Source: Gracilariopsis chorda (taxonomy: Eukaryota > Rhodophyta > Florideophyceae > Gracilariales > Gracilariaceae). From it: 63,202 bases of DNA. The notes beneath the pieces are model-generated. The model saw only the letters and a list, made by a program, of their open reading frames with translations. It was not told the DNA's origin and searched no databases. The DNA is taken from the NCBI GenBank assembly GCA_003194525.1, contig NBIV01000396.1, positions 1 to 63,202 on the forward strand, read 5' to 3'. Shown one piece after another: positions 12,471 through 22,988 of the stretch (the stretch's first letter is position 1; each line of letters begins with the position of its first letter). A program made the position numbers and the translations under genes.

Positions 12471-13117
12471 GAAATCTTACTCTCCTGAGGAATGTTGTTC
12501 CCTGATGATCGAGGAGAATCTCCATTTTCAAATGCGAGGTGCCACGGCCCGGAGTCAGGCCCGTTATAATTCATGTTCCAAGGCATGATTTCCAAATTCT
12601 GTGTCATCAAATAAGTTGCAGGCACAGGCTATTCCCCACGGGGGCTTGCATGGACATTTACCGAGTTGTCTTAAATTTACAAGACAGGAAGTAGCGCAAA
12701 TGTAGAAGTGGTTACCGGCCGAATGCACATATTTGTTTCTAACTACTCTCCTTGATCTAATTAGATAATCAGCCTCCAATTTCGACTATTTCGACAATAC
12801 ACGCCATGTTTGAAGTACAAGGATAGAAAGGTCCTCGGTTTTGCAGAAAGTTTACGTTTTGCTCTTCTTTTGTGTCTTTTCTATACATTTGAAATAACCT
12901 CATTGGCAGAATTATGGAGCTGGCGGTGCGGAAATGGAACGCTGCGTTGTACAGAAGCATATCAAAAGGCTGGAAAGTTGTATCAGCACTGAACAGGCGA
13001 AGTACGTAGATGTGAAGGGGAGTTGTGGCAAATGCCACGGCACATAGATCTGAAATAAACTACAGCAAATGAGGCGAGACTAAGTGGAACTTCGACAGGT
13101 AACCCTTGACTTCGGAT
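12471..13117. other. Spacer, nothing recognised
   Basis: Short open frames only, with no recognisable motif and no match elsewhere in the window. Confidence 0.4.
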
Positions 13118-13858
13118 TGTGTTTGTCTTTAGATTGCGAGCTTGTACTTGCTGATAATCCGAGTCAGCCCCCTTCTTTCCGTTCGGTTTCATAACTGCAG
13201 CAAGTGCAAAGCTTCTTTTGGTACACTCTATCGGCAAAAGCTGCATTCTTTCTGTTTCCCAACTCGGTATCGACTCACGAATAGGCGCCAACAACGGCCG
13301 CTTACTACATGTCACGTACACGTTTCGCTCGTGCAAGCTATCCATCGCGACCACGGTGTAGTGTAGAGTATTCTCTGAGCCGAAGGGGTTCTTCGCTTGG
13401 TGTCTTGCTAGAAAGGAAGTTACAGAAATAGTTGTAACGCTTGAAAAGCTTTGGCCGCACATCTAGAGCGACAGATAGATCCAGATATCACTGTTCTAAC
13501 CATGATTTGATTTTTATCATTTGCGGTTCTCTGCCTCCCTACTACACCGAATCGGATTCATGGAGATACAGCTTGACTGGAACAGGTGCCGTAAAAATAT
13601 AGATCACACACCTTCTCTTATTCAGCTCGTAAGCTTTTTAGAGATAGGGCTATGAGTGTCTAGCATGTACATCTGCATATCTGAAAAACTCAGTTTTACT
13701 CCTTGAAGAGAACTTGCTTTTAAATTCTCAGTCTGACGCAATTTCCGAGTGTGAGTAGAAGAGTGTGTGTGGAAGAGGTACACTTGAATCATAGCAATAT
13801 TGCTATCACCAGATGGGCACCATGGGAGTACATGGCGATTAAAGTTCGGTTAGAGATA
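13118..13858. repeat. Inverted repeat, right arm, upstream of gene B
   Basis: Mate of 6690-7443. A minus-strand open frame starts with ATG at 13462 and runs beyond the arm to 12983 (159 codons). The orphan copy at 7100-7440 has several single-base indels in it, so coding is not supported by the comparison. Its right part (about 13700-13858) is also conserved upstream of gene G (47334-47500), in the same orientation relative to the gene. Confidence 0.8.
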
Positions 13859-13924
13859 TTTTGTAAGCACAAGTGCTCTAGATATACCACAATGCTCTAC
13901 CTTGCAGCATTGATCATAGCGCCT

Positions 13925-14229
13925 TGATGCAGATGGGGAGTAACTTACTTCAGCCAATCATGCATTGCCGCGCAGCGTATCTTATCGACCGTAGCTATTA
14001 GCCAAGGGGGTGTCGCAATGGGATAGGTGTTCCACAAAGCAAATTCCCATTGGAACCAGCTTCATCCCCACGCGGATGAGCATGCACAGCGGGCTTTCCA
14101 GCCTTACTTCAGGCTCGTCCGTCTTCAAGCTCACCTGTCGAAATGACTTGCTTTCTCCATCACTGTCGTGCAGTACTGCTTCAAGCTTTTTCTTTACCGT
14201 AAGCCTGCGTGACGTCACAGTAATTCGCG
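13925..14229 (+). promoter_or_regulatory. Conserved 5' region of family gene B
   Basis: Contains the upstream block GATGCAG-ATGGGGAGTAAC...CCAATCA...GCCGCGCAGCG (13925-13977), shared with D (20941), E (38029) and G (47553). A leader block ending in TACTTCA follows near 14105. A palindromic TGACGTCA site (14210-14217), a CREB/ATF-type core, lies 12 bp before the ATG and is kept in G (47831-47838). Confidence 0.55.
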
Positions 14230-14892
14230 ATGAAGTGCGGAAAACACCGCAGCCGGGACGAGTGCACTTCCTCCGAATCATTTCTCAACCACAAGAGAAC
14301 CCGCCCAAATCCTCCCTCTCAACATGAATCCGTCTTTTGGGCCTCAACGCGCCGTCTAGAAAACTTGACGAACGCCATCCCGGCATCCCCCGCCTCTTAC
14401 ACCGTGGACGCAGACAGTCTGGGTCGTGGTGTTCATCTCCGGTCCCCTCCTCCCACACCCTCGCCTAGGCCAAAGCGCCCCTTTCGTTGTGTCAAGCACC
14501 ATGGCTTCCTGGACGGGATTTGCAACGACGCGAGACAGGCGTCGAATAGAGTGGCGCAAGTCGACTATGGATCATATTGCCATGAAACTGCTTCACTCTC
14601 ATGCATTGCGTCGCCTAGATCTTCGAGACCTGCCCCGTATGTGTACAGGACTCCGTCGCCGGGACCTGTCCCGCTGGTTTCTGATAACTCGCCAAGCTTT
14701 CAAACCAGAGCGGACTCGCCACCGAGACAGCCCGTTCTCAGCAGCATCGCGGTTTGTGAGTCACCCGAACCATCCAAAGCAGCTATAACTCTGGAATACG
14801 CTGGTGCTCATGGTACAATGCCATTTACCGCCACATGCAACTCACAATGTGTTCTTTCCGCACTCCTTCTGGCCCCGCACCACCGCAGATGA
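14230..14892 (+). CDS. Pro/Ser-rich family protein, member B
   Basis: A 220-aa open frame starting at the ATG in GCGATGAAGTGCGG, the same start as gene G. The N-terminus is basic and Cys/Ser-rich (MKCGKHRSRDEC, then HKRTRPNPP). It is followed by the family motifs YTVDADSLGRG, RSPPPTP, RPFRCVKHHGFL and YRTPSPGP. Proline-directed Ser/Thr sites are abundant, so a disordered, phosphorylated protein is likely; nuclear location is inferred only from the basic patch. Compared with G, one base is lost near 14880, so B ends in HHRR and skips the conserved tail ADETISESL, which remains readable in the next frame. B is about 75 percent identical to G. The family has no relative that I recognise. Confidence 0.6.
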   Translation: MKCGKHRSRDECTSSESFLNHKRTRPNPPSQHESVFWASTRRLENLTNAIPASPASYTVDADSLGRGVHLRSPPPTPSPRPKRPFRCVKHHGFLDGICNDARQASNRVAQVDYGSYCHETASLSCIASPRSSRPAPYVYRTPSPGPVPLVSDNSPSFQTRADSPPRQPVLSSIAVCESPEPSKAAITLEYAGAHGTMPFTATCNSQCVLSALLLAPHHRR

Positions 14893-15560
14893 GACCATCA
14901 GCGAATCGCTGCTGAGCCTCGGTTGCAGGTCACGCTACCGTATCCCGGAAGGCAGTGAAGTGTGAGCGAACACCTTCAGCCATCGACCGCAAGGGACATC
15001 GAGCGTACTATGGTTTGATCAATGTTCAGTTTTGGCAGTGTTTCGACCATCACATTCTATCACTGATGAGCCGTGCGTTCCCAAGGCTTAGTGCTGGAAA
15101 GGTTCTCAGAGAACAACACATCGTGCTGAGTCTTTCCCAGGTGCTTAATATTTTCTTCTGCACCAGTGCATGGCAAAGGTGTCCTGCACACCTCTGTAAA
15201 AGCTTGCCAGAAGGTGAAACAGAAAAAGAAACAGGCCCAAGGAGCAGCTTTTCAGCGCTGCTGGGAGCGATGAAAGCTAGCGACGTTTAACCGTCTTTGC
15301 CAGTTTGAAATATTCTTCCTCATGCGGCCTTCAGCACATGTAGCATTTGTAGGGACTGCCGCCGTGTGCCCGAAATCCGAACCACACTGGAAAAAAGGAA
15401 TGACAGTCTGCACTGTTGTTGAACGTGCTTGGTCGTGTTCAAAAAACAATGAACGTGCCAAGCGCGACGCCTTAAAAACTTTAATCGGTGTTTCAGTTCT
15501 TGAAATCTGTTCGAATTCAACCCTTGCGCAGCAGCTGTACCCCACTTTGTGGCGTCTGCT
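14893..15560. repeat. 3' flank of gene B, duplicated after gene G
   Basis: The sequence from the B stop to about 15200 matches the end of the G coding region and its 3' side (48530-48790). The block 15235-15400, with TTTTCAGCGCTGCTGGGAGCGATGAAAGCTA in short form, matches 49715-49860. The B and G units thus share about 1.9 kb, with an extra segment of about 0.9 kb in the G unit. Confidence 0.65.
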
Positions 15561-15599
15561 TGAATCTATCAGTAAACATCACATCCACAACCGCCAGTA

Positions 15600-16900
15600 A
15601 TAAGCGCAAAGCCTTTGTTTTAATCCGTAAGGTCTTTGATAATTCATTCGAGAAACACGACATTTGGAATTGAAACAGCCGTCACCCATTTTGCATTCTC
15701 TGATTAGACCAAAGAGAAAAAGATTAGAGAACAGAAGTTGAGAACAAGTTCTGAAGTTATTTTCAGCTATTTCTGCTACAGAAGAGTGGGTGGAAGTCGA
15801 ACAAGACGGGCGGGAGGAGAATTGCCCGTGCCTGCAGCTCAATGGAAGATAAGTAATTGGAGTCGGAACCCCTGGAAGACGAAGTGGTGAGATCGAAAGC
15901 AGGCATCTGACTATCAAGAACCTTAGGAACTGGACCACTGGACCGCTGGACCCATGATCTTAGAATCCGTAGACCAATAACAATAAAAACTGTTCTTGGT
16001 ACTCATTTCAAGAAGGAATACAGATAAAACTTGGTGAAAGTTCCTTCTGGTTACATGTTGGGGGTTTTCTGGACACAAAGACTTGAAATTGAGCATGGGA
16101 AGCACCTGTTTAGTCTTGTTGAAGAACAGTTCGTGTCATATCAACAACGTGCTCTTATCCTATTGAAGCACTCAGCACGCTAAGATTCCACTGAAACAGA
16201 TGATCTTCACGAATTTGATCTTCGTTGCTTCATATACGCTGCCTTTTCTCATTATATCTAGTCGAGAATATCAAGAAGCTTTCTTTTGACAACGTGCAAA
16301 TCCATTCAGGGTCCAGACTGCATGAACAGTTCATGGTTCACATGTATCATGATATGGGAGCTAATATTCAACTGCGCATTCACATTTACTTTGAAAAGTA
16401 TTCTTCAAGAAGACAGAACAGTCAACCAACGTGGAGTGAACTCCTAGGTTCAATGGGCGAAGTCCGGGTCAAACGTTCTTCATTAACCTCAATGTATGTA
16501 AAGGGTTACATGCTTTGCTGAAACAGTAGGAAGACCCTGTCTCTGCTTGACCCGGTCTCTGCTTCAAGCTTGTAAGCTGTCAGAAAGGGTTCCAAGTAAC
16601 TAAAATGTAAACATACACGTTAAATAACTCTATCGTGTACAATAAGAACTAAATTGAGCGCTGTGCTGCTCGAGAAAGTGTGAAACTAACGCTTCACCAT
16701 CATATCACCTTCAGCATTCGTCTTATTTTGTTTATCTTATTTTATTTATTTATTTATTTTTGGTATCGTGGAGTTCTTTGTCAAGCACGCTCGCCACTCG
16801 GCGGAATGGATACGAGGGGTCTGCAAGAGACTTCGAAGCAAACCCTGAAACGGACCTGCACTAAGCAGACGCAATCGGATCGATAGCACTCAGGAACGAA
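15600..16900. other. Spacer with short TTTA tract
   Basis: No protein-like frame is seen. A (TTTA)n microsatellite lies at about 16735-16759. A mildly pyrimidine-rich run precedes it. Confidence 0.5.
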
Positions 16901-16962
16901 ATAGAAATCCATACAAGTTTATTTGGCTCGCGAATATGCACAACAACGATGGCTTATTCTTT

Positions 16963-17262
16963 CTAATTCTCTCTGCAAGGCAGAGCACATGAACAGCCTC
17001 GCTTGCTAGCCTTCTTTTTGTGCTTCTTTGGTTTCCTTGCGCGTTTTGCCTTGCGCCTTTCCTTGATGCCTTCATTTCTTATGCCCAGCGGCCTTCCACG
17101 GCTCACAGAGAGCCCTTGAAGAGCCCTAGTCACGCTGGACATCCGAAACTCGGCCCAGTCTTGCGGCGTGCGCAGATCGTACCGCCGGCGCTCCGGGGTG
17201 GTGAGGCCATATCCTGTTGCGACTCCGTTGAACCGAACGACCAAACGCTCCGGAACGCGCAT
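16963..17262 (-). CDS. 99-aa basic protein, divergent partner of gene C
   Basis: Encodes 99 aa from an ATG at 17262, exactly the length of the copy at 44591-44890. The shared frame has no indels over 300 bp, although about 15 percent of bases differ and the flanks carry indels, which supports real coding. The N-terminal half has the conserved lines RFNGVATGY and YDLRTPQDWAE. The C-terminal third is strongly basic (AKRARKPKKHKKKASKRG) and ends in a Cys-x-Cys...Cys group. The basic tail suggests nucleic acid binding or nuclear or nucleolar targeting; this is inference. It is transcribed away from family gene C about 0.9 kb away. I do not recognise the family. Confidence 0.55.
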   Translation of the reverse strand: MRVPERLVVRFNGVATGYGLTTPERRRYDLRTPQDWAEFRMSSVTRALQGLSVSRGRPLGIRNEGIKERRKAKRARKPKKHKKKASKRGCSCALPCREN

Positions 17263-18036
17263 TGTGCGAGCCTCGGTGTACCGATAGTAACGGAAGATGA
17301 AACCTCAAAATTCAGGCAACGAAAACAGAAAGATGGGTTGTCCTTTTCTACCCTAGGCAAGGGAACCGGGAAAGTGTTTGGAGGGTGAAAGGACGGAGTT
17401 TGAAGAACGAAAAGAAAGAATTAAGTGCTCTCCGAACCGGCCCACTTCCTGCAGAACGCATCTCTCCCGAATCCATAACATCAAGGTCGTAGTGCAGGCA
17501 CTAGTGAGCTTCCCCACTCGAAATGCAACTCTCCCGTTTCCACCAAAACCTGTCCGTGCAGGTTTCTATGCAAGAGAGAGGTGTTCTTGTTATGAATCCG
17601 TCCTCACAATTCATTCAACTGGAGAATGTGATGCACCAAAGACGAAGGTGGTTTCAAACAGCATACATTCCGCACGCATCAGTTCAGTAATCATCAGAGC
17701 ACTCTCACCTGCGTTCACGGTGACGTGGCTTCGACATGTTTCCACGCTAAAGTGCTAGCTGTGGATGTAGAAAATGAGGCGCCGAGCGGTATATGGGTTT
17801 TCGTGGGTAGACATGGTGAGTATGCTGGATACATTCCCACATTTGTTAGCTACCCCCATAATGACGCACGAAACGGATTAATGAGAGGAGAGGACGCACA
17901 ATGCAACCGTCCGACAGCTGCAAATCTCTGCCCGCAACTGACAGACGCTTCTCCTCCCCCGATTCTGCAGCGCGGAAAGCCGCCAGCTGTCCTCTCTCGC
18001 CGCCATGGAAGTTCCTCTCCTTCACCGTGCATCAAC

Positions 18037-18173
18037 GCGCCCCGTGATCTCCTCCAACTCTATTTCAACCGCTTCTTCCGCACTGCGAATTGCCTTTTGC
18101 TCTTCGACCATCGCGCTGCACCGTCACATTCCATCCCCACAGCTCAAGCCAGCGCCAACAGACAAATCTGGAG
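18037..18173 (+). promoter_or_regulatory. Conserved 5' leader of family gene C
   Basis: Contains GCGCCCCGTGATCTCC...TATTTCAA, the family leader element, followed by a pyrimidine-rich stretch up to the ATG context TCTGGAGATGAA. Confidence 0.45.
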
Positions 18174-19224
18174 ATGAATCCCCGGCAGCGTTCTAAAAAG
18201 TGCGCTTCCAGCCCCTCCGTCACACTCCCGAGAAGCAAGCGGCCACGCGTCAACGCCCTTAAGGACGACGTACCGCTCTCGCATCTCTCTATTCGGGCAT
18301 CGCGACTTTTGTCGAGTCGCGTGGCATTCTCTTCCCGGCCGCAGAACAAATTGGACGCTACCCACACGGGTGCCTGCAGCCCTCCCCGCCTCACACTCTC
18401 CCAAAACGCATAACCGCAACCGGCTGTCGTCGCCACATCTATGCACGACGCCATGTTCTGCACAAGCGACGGGTAATTGTGACACGGGAAGTTGCCAAAC
18501 GGTCACTGATTCATTGCCAAGTCCGCAGGTTTGGGCATTTTACCCGATACCGGCCACTGGATCGGCAGACGAAGCAGCCAAAGCTGATGATGCCGGTGCA
18601 ACACCACCCACCGTATCCCGCTCTGGGTCGCACCGCCTTCTCGCGTCTCATCTATCACCGCCCACCGATGCGGATGCCAGCGTTGCCCCGTCGAATCCTC
18701 CTGGCGAGCTGCCGTACAATATCCCACCAAGCCGCGTCAGCTCGGGGAACTCCATCCGCCCACGCCATCATCCGCCGTCGAGTTCAAGGAGAGTTTCCCT
18801 TGGTGGCCCCCTGACGCCGGCGAGCAACCACTTCGCGTCTGCGTTCACTTGTAAAACCGCTCCTTGTACCAGCTCATCACAGGAAACATTGGGACACGCT
18901 ACCGCCTGCACACCGCGTCTATCTCCTAGTGTGCGTTCTCGCGACCCTCGGCGAATGGATGCAGGCACTCAAACATGTCCCTTGGATTACCCGGAGAGTA
19001 GTACGCAGTTGCTCACTGACCTTTACAACAATCGCAATGTCATCGGTAAGCTTTCGGCGGGGAGTGCGATAGAGGCAATTGATCTGGGTAGCGGAGAAGA
19101 TGACAAACGCGTCGAAACCGTTCTTGAAGTGGTGGATAAAAAGCTGGAAGTTGGCGAAGATGATGAAAACGTCGAGAGTCTTCTTGAAGCGGTGGATGAT
19201 AAGGTAGAAGTCGTTGACTTGTGA
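18174..19224 (+). pseudogene. Pro/Ser-rich family gene, member C (split frame)
   Basis: The ATG at 18174 opens a 79-aa frame with the basic patch RSKRPRVNALKDD, ending at 18413. The family homology then continues one frame on, up to 19224. The second part holds the motif RMDAGTQTCPLDYP (TQT at 18967-18975) and an acidic tail with SIM-like cores AIDLGSGEDD and VEVVDL. The final TGA replaces the TGT of member E in the same place (DLC-TDSE in E). The bases after the stop still encode an acidic TDSEDE line, so the last SIM has been cut by a nonsense change. The frame break could be an intron, but no clear consensus splice pair is seen. I favour a damaged gene with a long, still readable C-terminal part. 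Confidence 0.5.
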
Positions 19225-20935
19225 ACGGATTCGGAAGACGAACGCTCTGAAAAGCTGTGCACGTTTTGACCCAGCAACACAGCTGCAGGTGGGCGTTCAT
19301 GAGTTTGCGTAACTTTAGTCGCGATAGATTCGGCACGGAATAGGGTTTTGTTTGAGATTGGGCGTTGAAAATGCTTGGACTGATAGAGATAAGCAATACT
19401 TCAGCTGCATGATTGTCTTCCGCCGACGACTTCCACCGTATCCACTTCATTGACTCACGGCGCCCTCACACATCAGATACCTGGTGCTTTGGGAAACCCC
19501 CTCACAAGCAGCAGCTCCGCTAAGCCCTCGCGTACTCAACACAATGCCAAACCGTAGAACCTGCGGGGGATTGAATGTTGAGCAACCACGTCTTTCAACT
19601 CCCAATCCGAAGCCGCACATCAGAAGCTCAGCAAGTCTCGTCCAAGCAGCACAAAACGTGCACATCCCCGAGGCACCGCTTGTCATTGACACAGAATTCA
19701 CATTAATCGTTACATTCAGTCGCAATCACCAAGGATCAACAGCCCGTACATCTCGTGCGCCCTTTTCTCAACCTGAACCCTTAACATGGATTTTGGGAAC
19801 TAACGCGTAATCAAATGTAGCTTCCAACGGACAGTATTGTATCCAGCCGTGCGGTTGAGGTCTTCGGCAAATCAAAACGCTCTCCCGCAGCACATGATGT
19901 GCGACGCATCCCCACAAACAGATTACGCGAGGTGCTCAAGATGCTTTCGGCGTTGGACCAAAAGACCGGTTTGAGCTACGCAAAGCTGTGCGAGATAATG
20001 AGAATGCGTTGGCCCACCGTTGGGAGTTGGGGAAGTAGTACCGCTGCTCGAATGTTCTAGAGACCTAACGATTGCATGCTTACGAGGACGTAGAGAGGTG
20101 GTGATGGACACAGCAACTGCACGGGACGAACGCTGCTGTGACTGAAGAAGGGCATGTCAAGGTTTGCCGAGGGATGTGGGAGATCAGCACAACAGCCCAC
20201 GAGTTACACTTCTTCCAGCGCTTTAACGATATGAAATGAAGAGAGATTCTGGCAGTACTGCACCTACAAAAGGTAGACTTTATGTGGGCTGAATGCGCGA
20301 ACAGGTCGTGGAAGGCTACAGCACAGGTGTAACTCGAAAAACATCAATGTTGTAGGATACCAAGTGACGTGGTGCATTTGCGTCGAGGTATGTGACGAAC
20401 CGAGGTCCGTATGGGTACTCTTCCGCACCCTTTCCGCTGCGTCTACGCTACTTTGAATTTTTGATCTCCGCACTGGAATTGCGACGTCCGAGCATTGGAC
20501 TGTAGTACTTCATATCGGTCTCATTTGCACAGTTGTTTAGTGATCGCACAACTCTCTTGATTTGGCGTTCATCGCGCCCCAGCAATCAAAGAAATTTCAA
20601 CAGTTGCATGCACTCAGTTATTCGCAGTAAGCTAGTAACCAGTAAGCTTGATAAGACCAGAGGGGTTGCTGAATGTACCTTTCCTTCACTGAACACCATC
20701 TGTGAATTCAAGAATCTCCATTCTGTCCCCTTCACTTAATAGATTGATCCTTCGAGATAGCCCTCCAATCCCCAGATAAGCGGTACAGAAACTCTTTCCA
20801 GCAAAAAGAGAGGCATGCACCGTTAAGATGCGCTCGCTTGGAGGTCAGTCAAGAGGATATTTAGAATACAATGAACTTGACCTCCATGACAAGAATTCCT
20901 TTCACAGCAGTATCAGCTCCGCCAGTACGCACTGA
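19225..20935. other. Spacer, no supported gene
   Basis: A plus-strand frame at 19484-19810 is open but has no recognised motif or copy. The rest has only short frames and no repeat that I can match. Confidence 0.45.
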
Positions 20936-20940
20936 CAACT

Positions 20941-21254
20941 TATGCAGATGAAGAGCATCGCATTCGAGCCTATCAAGCAAAGCCACGCAGCACATATCAC
21001 TGACAGCCGCCACTGCGCTCCTAAATACGGAATGAGAGCTGCATCGAGATGCGTTTCCACCTTCACAACGGAACCGCCTCTCTCGGATGCATCGCAGCGC
21101 TGACGGGACGCTCGGCATGCGCCGTGGTCGCTCCACCTGTACTTCAAACGCGCTTCTGCGATTGGATAGCACTCTTTCCTTCGTCTCGTCGCGCTTCTTG
21201 AATCCGACTTCCTCGTGTACCTTGAGACAGAGCAACAGCCAAGTTCAACTCGAG
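20941..21254 (+). promoter_or_regulatory. Conserved 5' region of family gene D
   Basis: The upstream block TGCAGATGAAGAGCA...CCACGCAGC (20941-20980) and the leader block GCGCCGTGGTCGCTCC...TACTTCAA (21119-21148) both match other family members. The frame of gene D is open upstream to 21087, but the homologous ATG is at 21255, so this part is taken as leader. Confidence 0.55.
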
Positions 21255-22313
21255 ATGACTTGTGAAAACCGCCGCAACAAGCGTGAACGCGCCGCATCCT
21301 CCGTCGATTTCAACTCCCGCAAGCTGCGCCGCCTCGATTTTGATGCCCACGAACAGGCGTCTTCGTTCCCCTCTATCCCACCAACAGATGCGCCCGTCTC
21401 TTTCGTGCCGGAAAAATCCCCACGGGCCTACACTGTGGACGCAGATGATATTCTGCGTATGTTCTATTATCGCTCCCCCCCTCCCTCACCACCAGCGGTA
21501 CCAATGCGCCCCTCCCGTCTGGTCAAGCCGGAAGGGTTTCTCGGGGCGATAACAAACCCAGGATTCATGAGCAACCGCGAGAGGGCTCCCCTCAGTTCTG
21601 GTTTGTATCGCGACTCCGCCCCACGCTCAACCGGTTCTCGTCAGTGCTCCCCGGCGCGTCCCGAATACATGGCGTATCGTCTTGACGCCTACAGGACGCC
21701 GTCGCCGGCTCCCGCTCCGGTGGCCTTTGACATGTCGCCTAGTGACTGTCAACCCACTGGCTCTTCTTCAAGTTCGCAGGTCTGTTCACCCTACAGAATA
21801 ACGGCCTGCGAACACCCAACGGAAGGCGCTAGAGCCCCGAGCTCACTTTCATTGGAGCCGCCAAGCAATGCCCAGCTGCTGCCTCCACCGTCTCCCCTCC
21901 CGATGCCTATCACTGAAGGCAGCGTGGAGGACACATCGCCCACCACCGCTATCCGAGTCGCTAACGTCTCGACGCGTGCGCCAACCGTGGACCGCGCCAA
22001 CCTCGCTCCACGTGAGCGGCCTCGGAAGAAGGCAAGAATCGATGCTGGTATTCAACCTTGCGAATTTGATTTTCCTTCAGAAGCCGCTATTTCAGCACGT
22101 ATCGAGCGCTACGAGTCGTCTTCGCAGTGCAGTGAGAACATCGCGAAAGAACGGTCACCGAGTCCGCCCCCTCGACGGATGCGACAACCACGCAGCACCC
22201 CACAAGTCGCACCCTCGCAGACTCCGGGACGTACCGACTCTATCGGCAATGATGATGGGAGGAATGCTGAGCATTATCATCATGTGAACGGTGCTGTGCA
22301 AAAAGAAGGGTAA
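21255..22313 (+). CDS. Pro/Ser-rich family protein, member D
   Basis: A 352-aa frame. The start ATG lies in CTCGAGATGAC, identical in context to gene E. Order of motifs: basic N-terminus (RRNKRERAASS, SRKLRRLDFD); YTVDADDILR (21429-21458); RSPPPSPP; RPSRLVKPEGFLGAI; YRTPSPAPAP; a second basic patch RPRKKARIDAGIQPCEFDF, whose DAGIQ aligns with DAGTQT of C and DMGTQT of E; then a Ser/Pro/Arg-rich tail. It is the most complete YTVDAD-type member. The stop is TAA inside GGGTAAGTGG, which is also a good 5' splice donor. The same frame continues after the stop with VVVVVGSCAETKD, reminiscent of the SIM tail of E. Whether the stop is real or intronic is open. Confidence 0.65.
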   Translation: MTCENRRNKRERAASSVDFNSRKLRRLDFDAHEQASSFPSIPPTDAPVSFVPEKSPRAYTVDADDILRMFYYRSPPPSPPAVPMRPSRLVKPEGFLGAITNPGFMSNRERAPLSSGLYRDSAPRSTGSRQCSPARPEYMAYRLDAYRTPSPAPAPVAFDMSPSDCQPTGSSSSSQVCSPYRITACEHPTEGARAPSSLSLEPPSNAQLLPPPSPLPMPITEGSVEDTSPTTAIRVANVSTRAPTVDRANLAPRERPRKKARIDAGIQPCEFDFPSEAAISARIERYESSSQCSENIAKERSPSPPPRRMRQPRSTPQVAPSQTPGRTDSIGNDDGRNAEHYHHVNGAVQKEG

Positions 22314-22734
22314 GTGGTGGTTGTCGTTGGCTCCTGCGCTGAAACCAAGGACAAGCGCAAAGATGGGGCCAATGAGAGTGTGGAAACCGAGCTTGAAGCG
22401 GCGAAACGGTGCATAGATTGAGACGATTAGATCGTTGGGACCTTTCCAACGTTTTAGGCTGGAGAAACAGGGTACTTGTGGAAGCCGGTAGAGGGGTGCG
22501 AAGACTAGCACTGTAAAGGGCCATTTCGAGTCGTTCAAGTCGCCATTGCATTAGACCAATTCGTAAGGTTGTACGTTTTTGATTGTTTGTGAAAAGATAG
22601 GAGGTGGGGGTTAAGGCATAGGTGTTTGTTTCTTGTCTGAGTGTGATCAGAGCTGTTAGCTTTAAAGCGGCTAACTTTTGAGAACTGAATTGCATGCCCC
22701 CGTGTGGTCAACAAGGTGTATCTGAAGGCTGTGC

Positions 22735-22945
22735 TGTAAGAGAGGAGAGAGGATAGCAATTGAAGTTCACGTTTACTCACTGCAACGATGAAGCTTACTG
22801 CTTCCGTCGTTTGCTATGAGACTCTTGCCTTTTGTAGGCATGTCTCCGACCGTTCATATGTTTGAATCAAATTCAAACATATGAATTGAAATAAGCGGTC
22901 GTCGCTAACAGTAGTCTAAAAGGAGGAGCTTAATACTATATTACA
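22735..22945 (-). repeat. Gypsy-1 3' LTR
   Basis: 211 bp, with TG...CA ends. It contains a perfect 15-bp palindrome with a 3-nt spacer (22853-22885, arms TTCATATGTTTGAAT), also kept in the other LTR. Confidence 0.95.
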
Positions 22946-22960
22946 TTCACCCCCTTTTTG
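22946..22960 (-). promoter_or_regulatory. Gypsy-1 polypurine tract
   Basis: The minus strand reads CAAAAAGGGGGTGAA directly before the 3' LTR, the expected primer for plus-strand synthesis. Confidence 0.75.
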
Positions 22961-22988
22961 AATCAGACGTCCTCGTCGATTCTTCAAA

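Noticed and set aside
22240..22695. 151-codon minus-strand frame after gene D
   Set aside because: Overlaps gene D antisense and low-complexity sequence; no motif.
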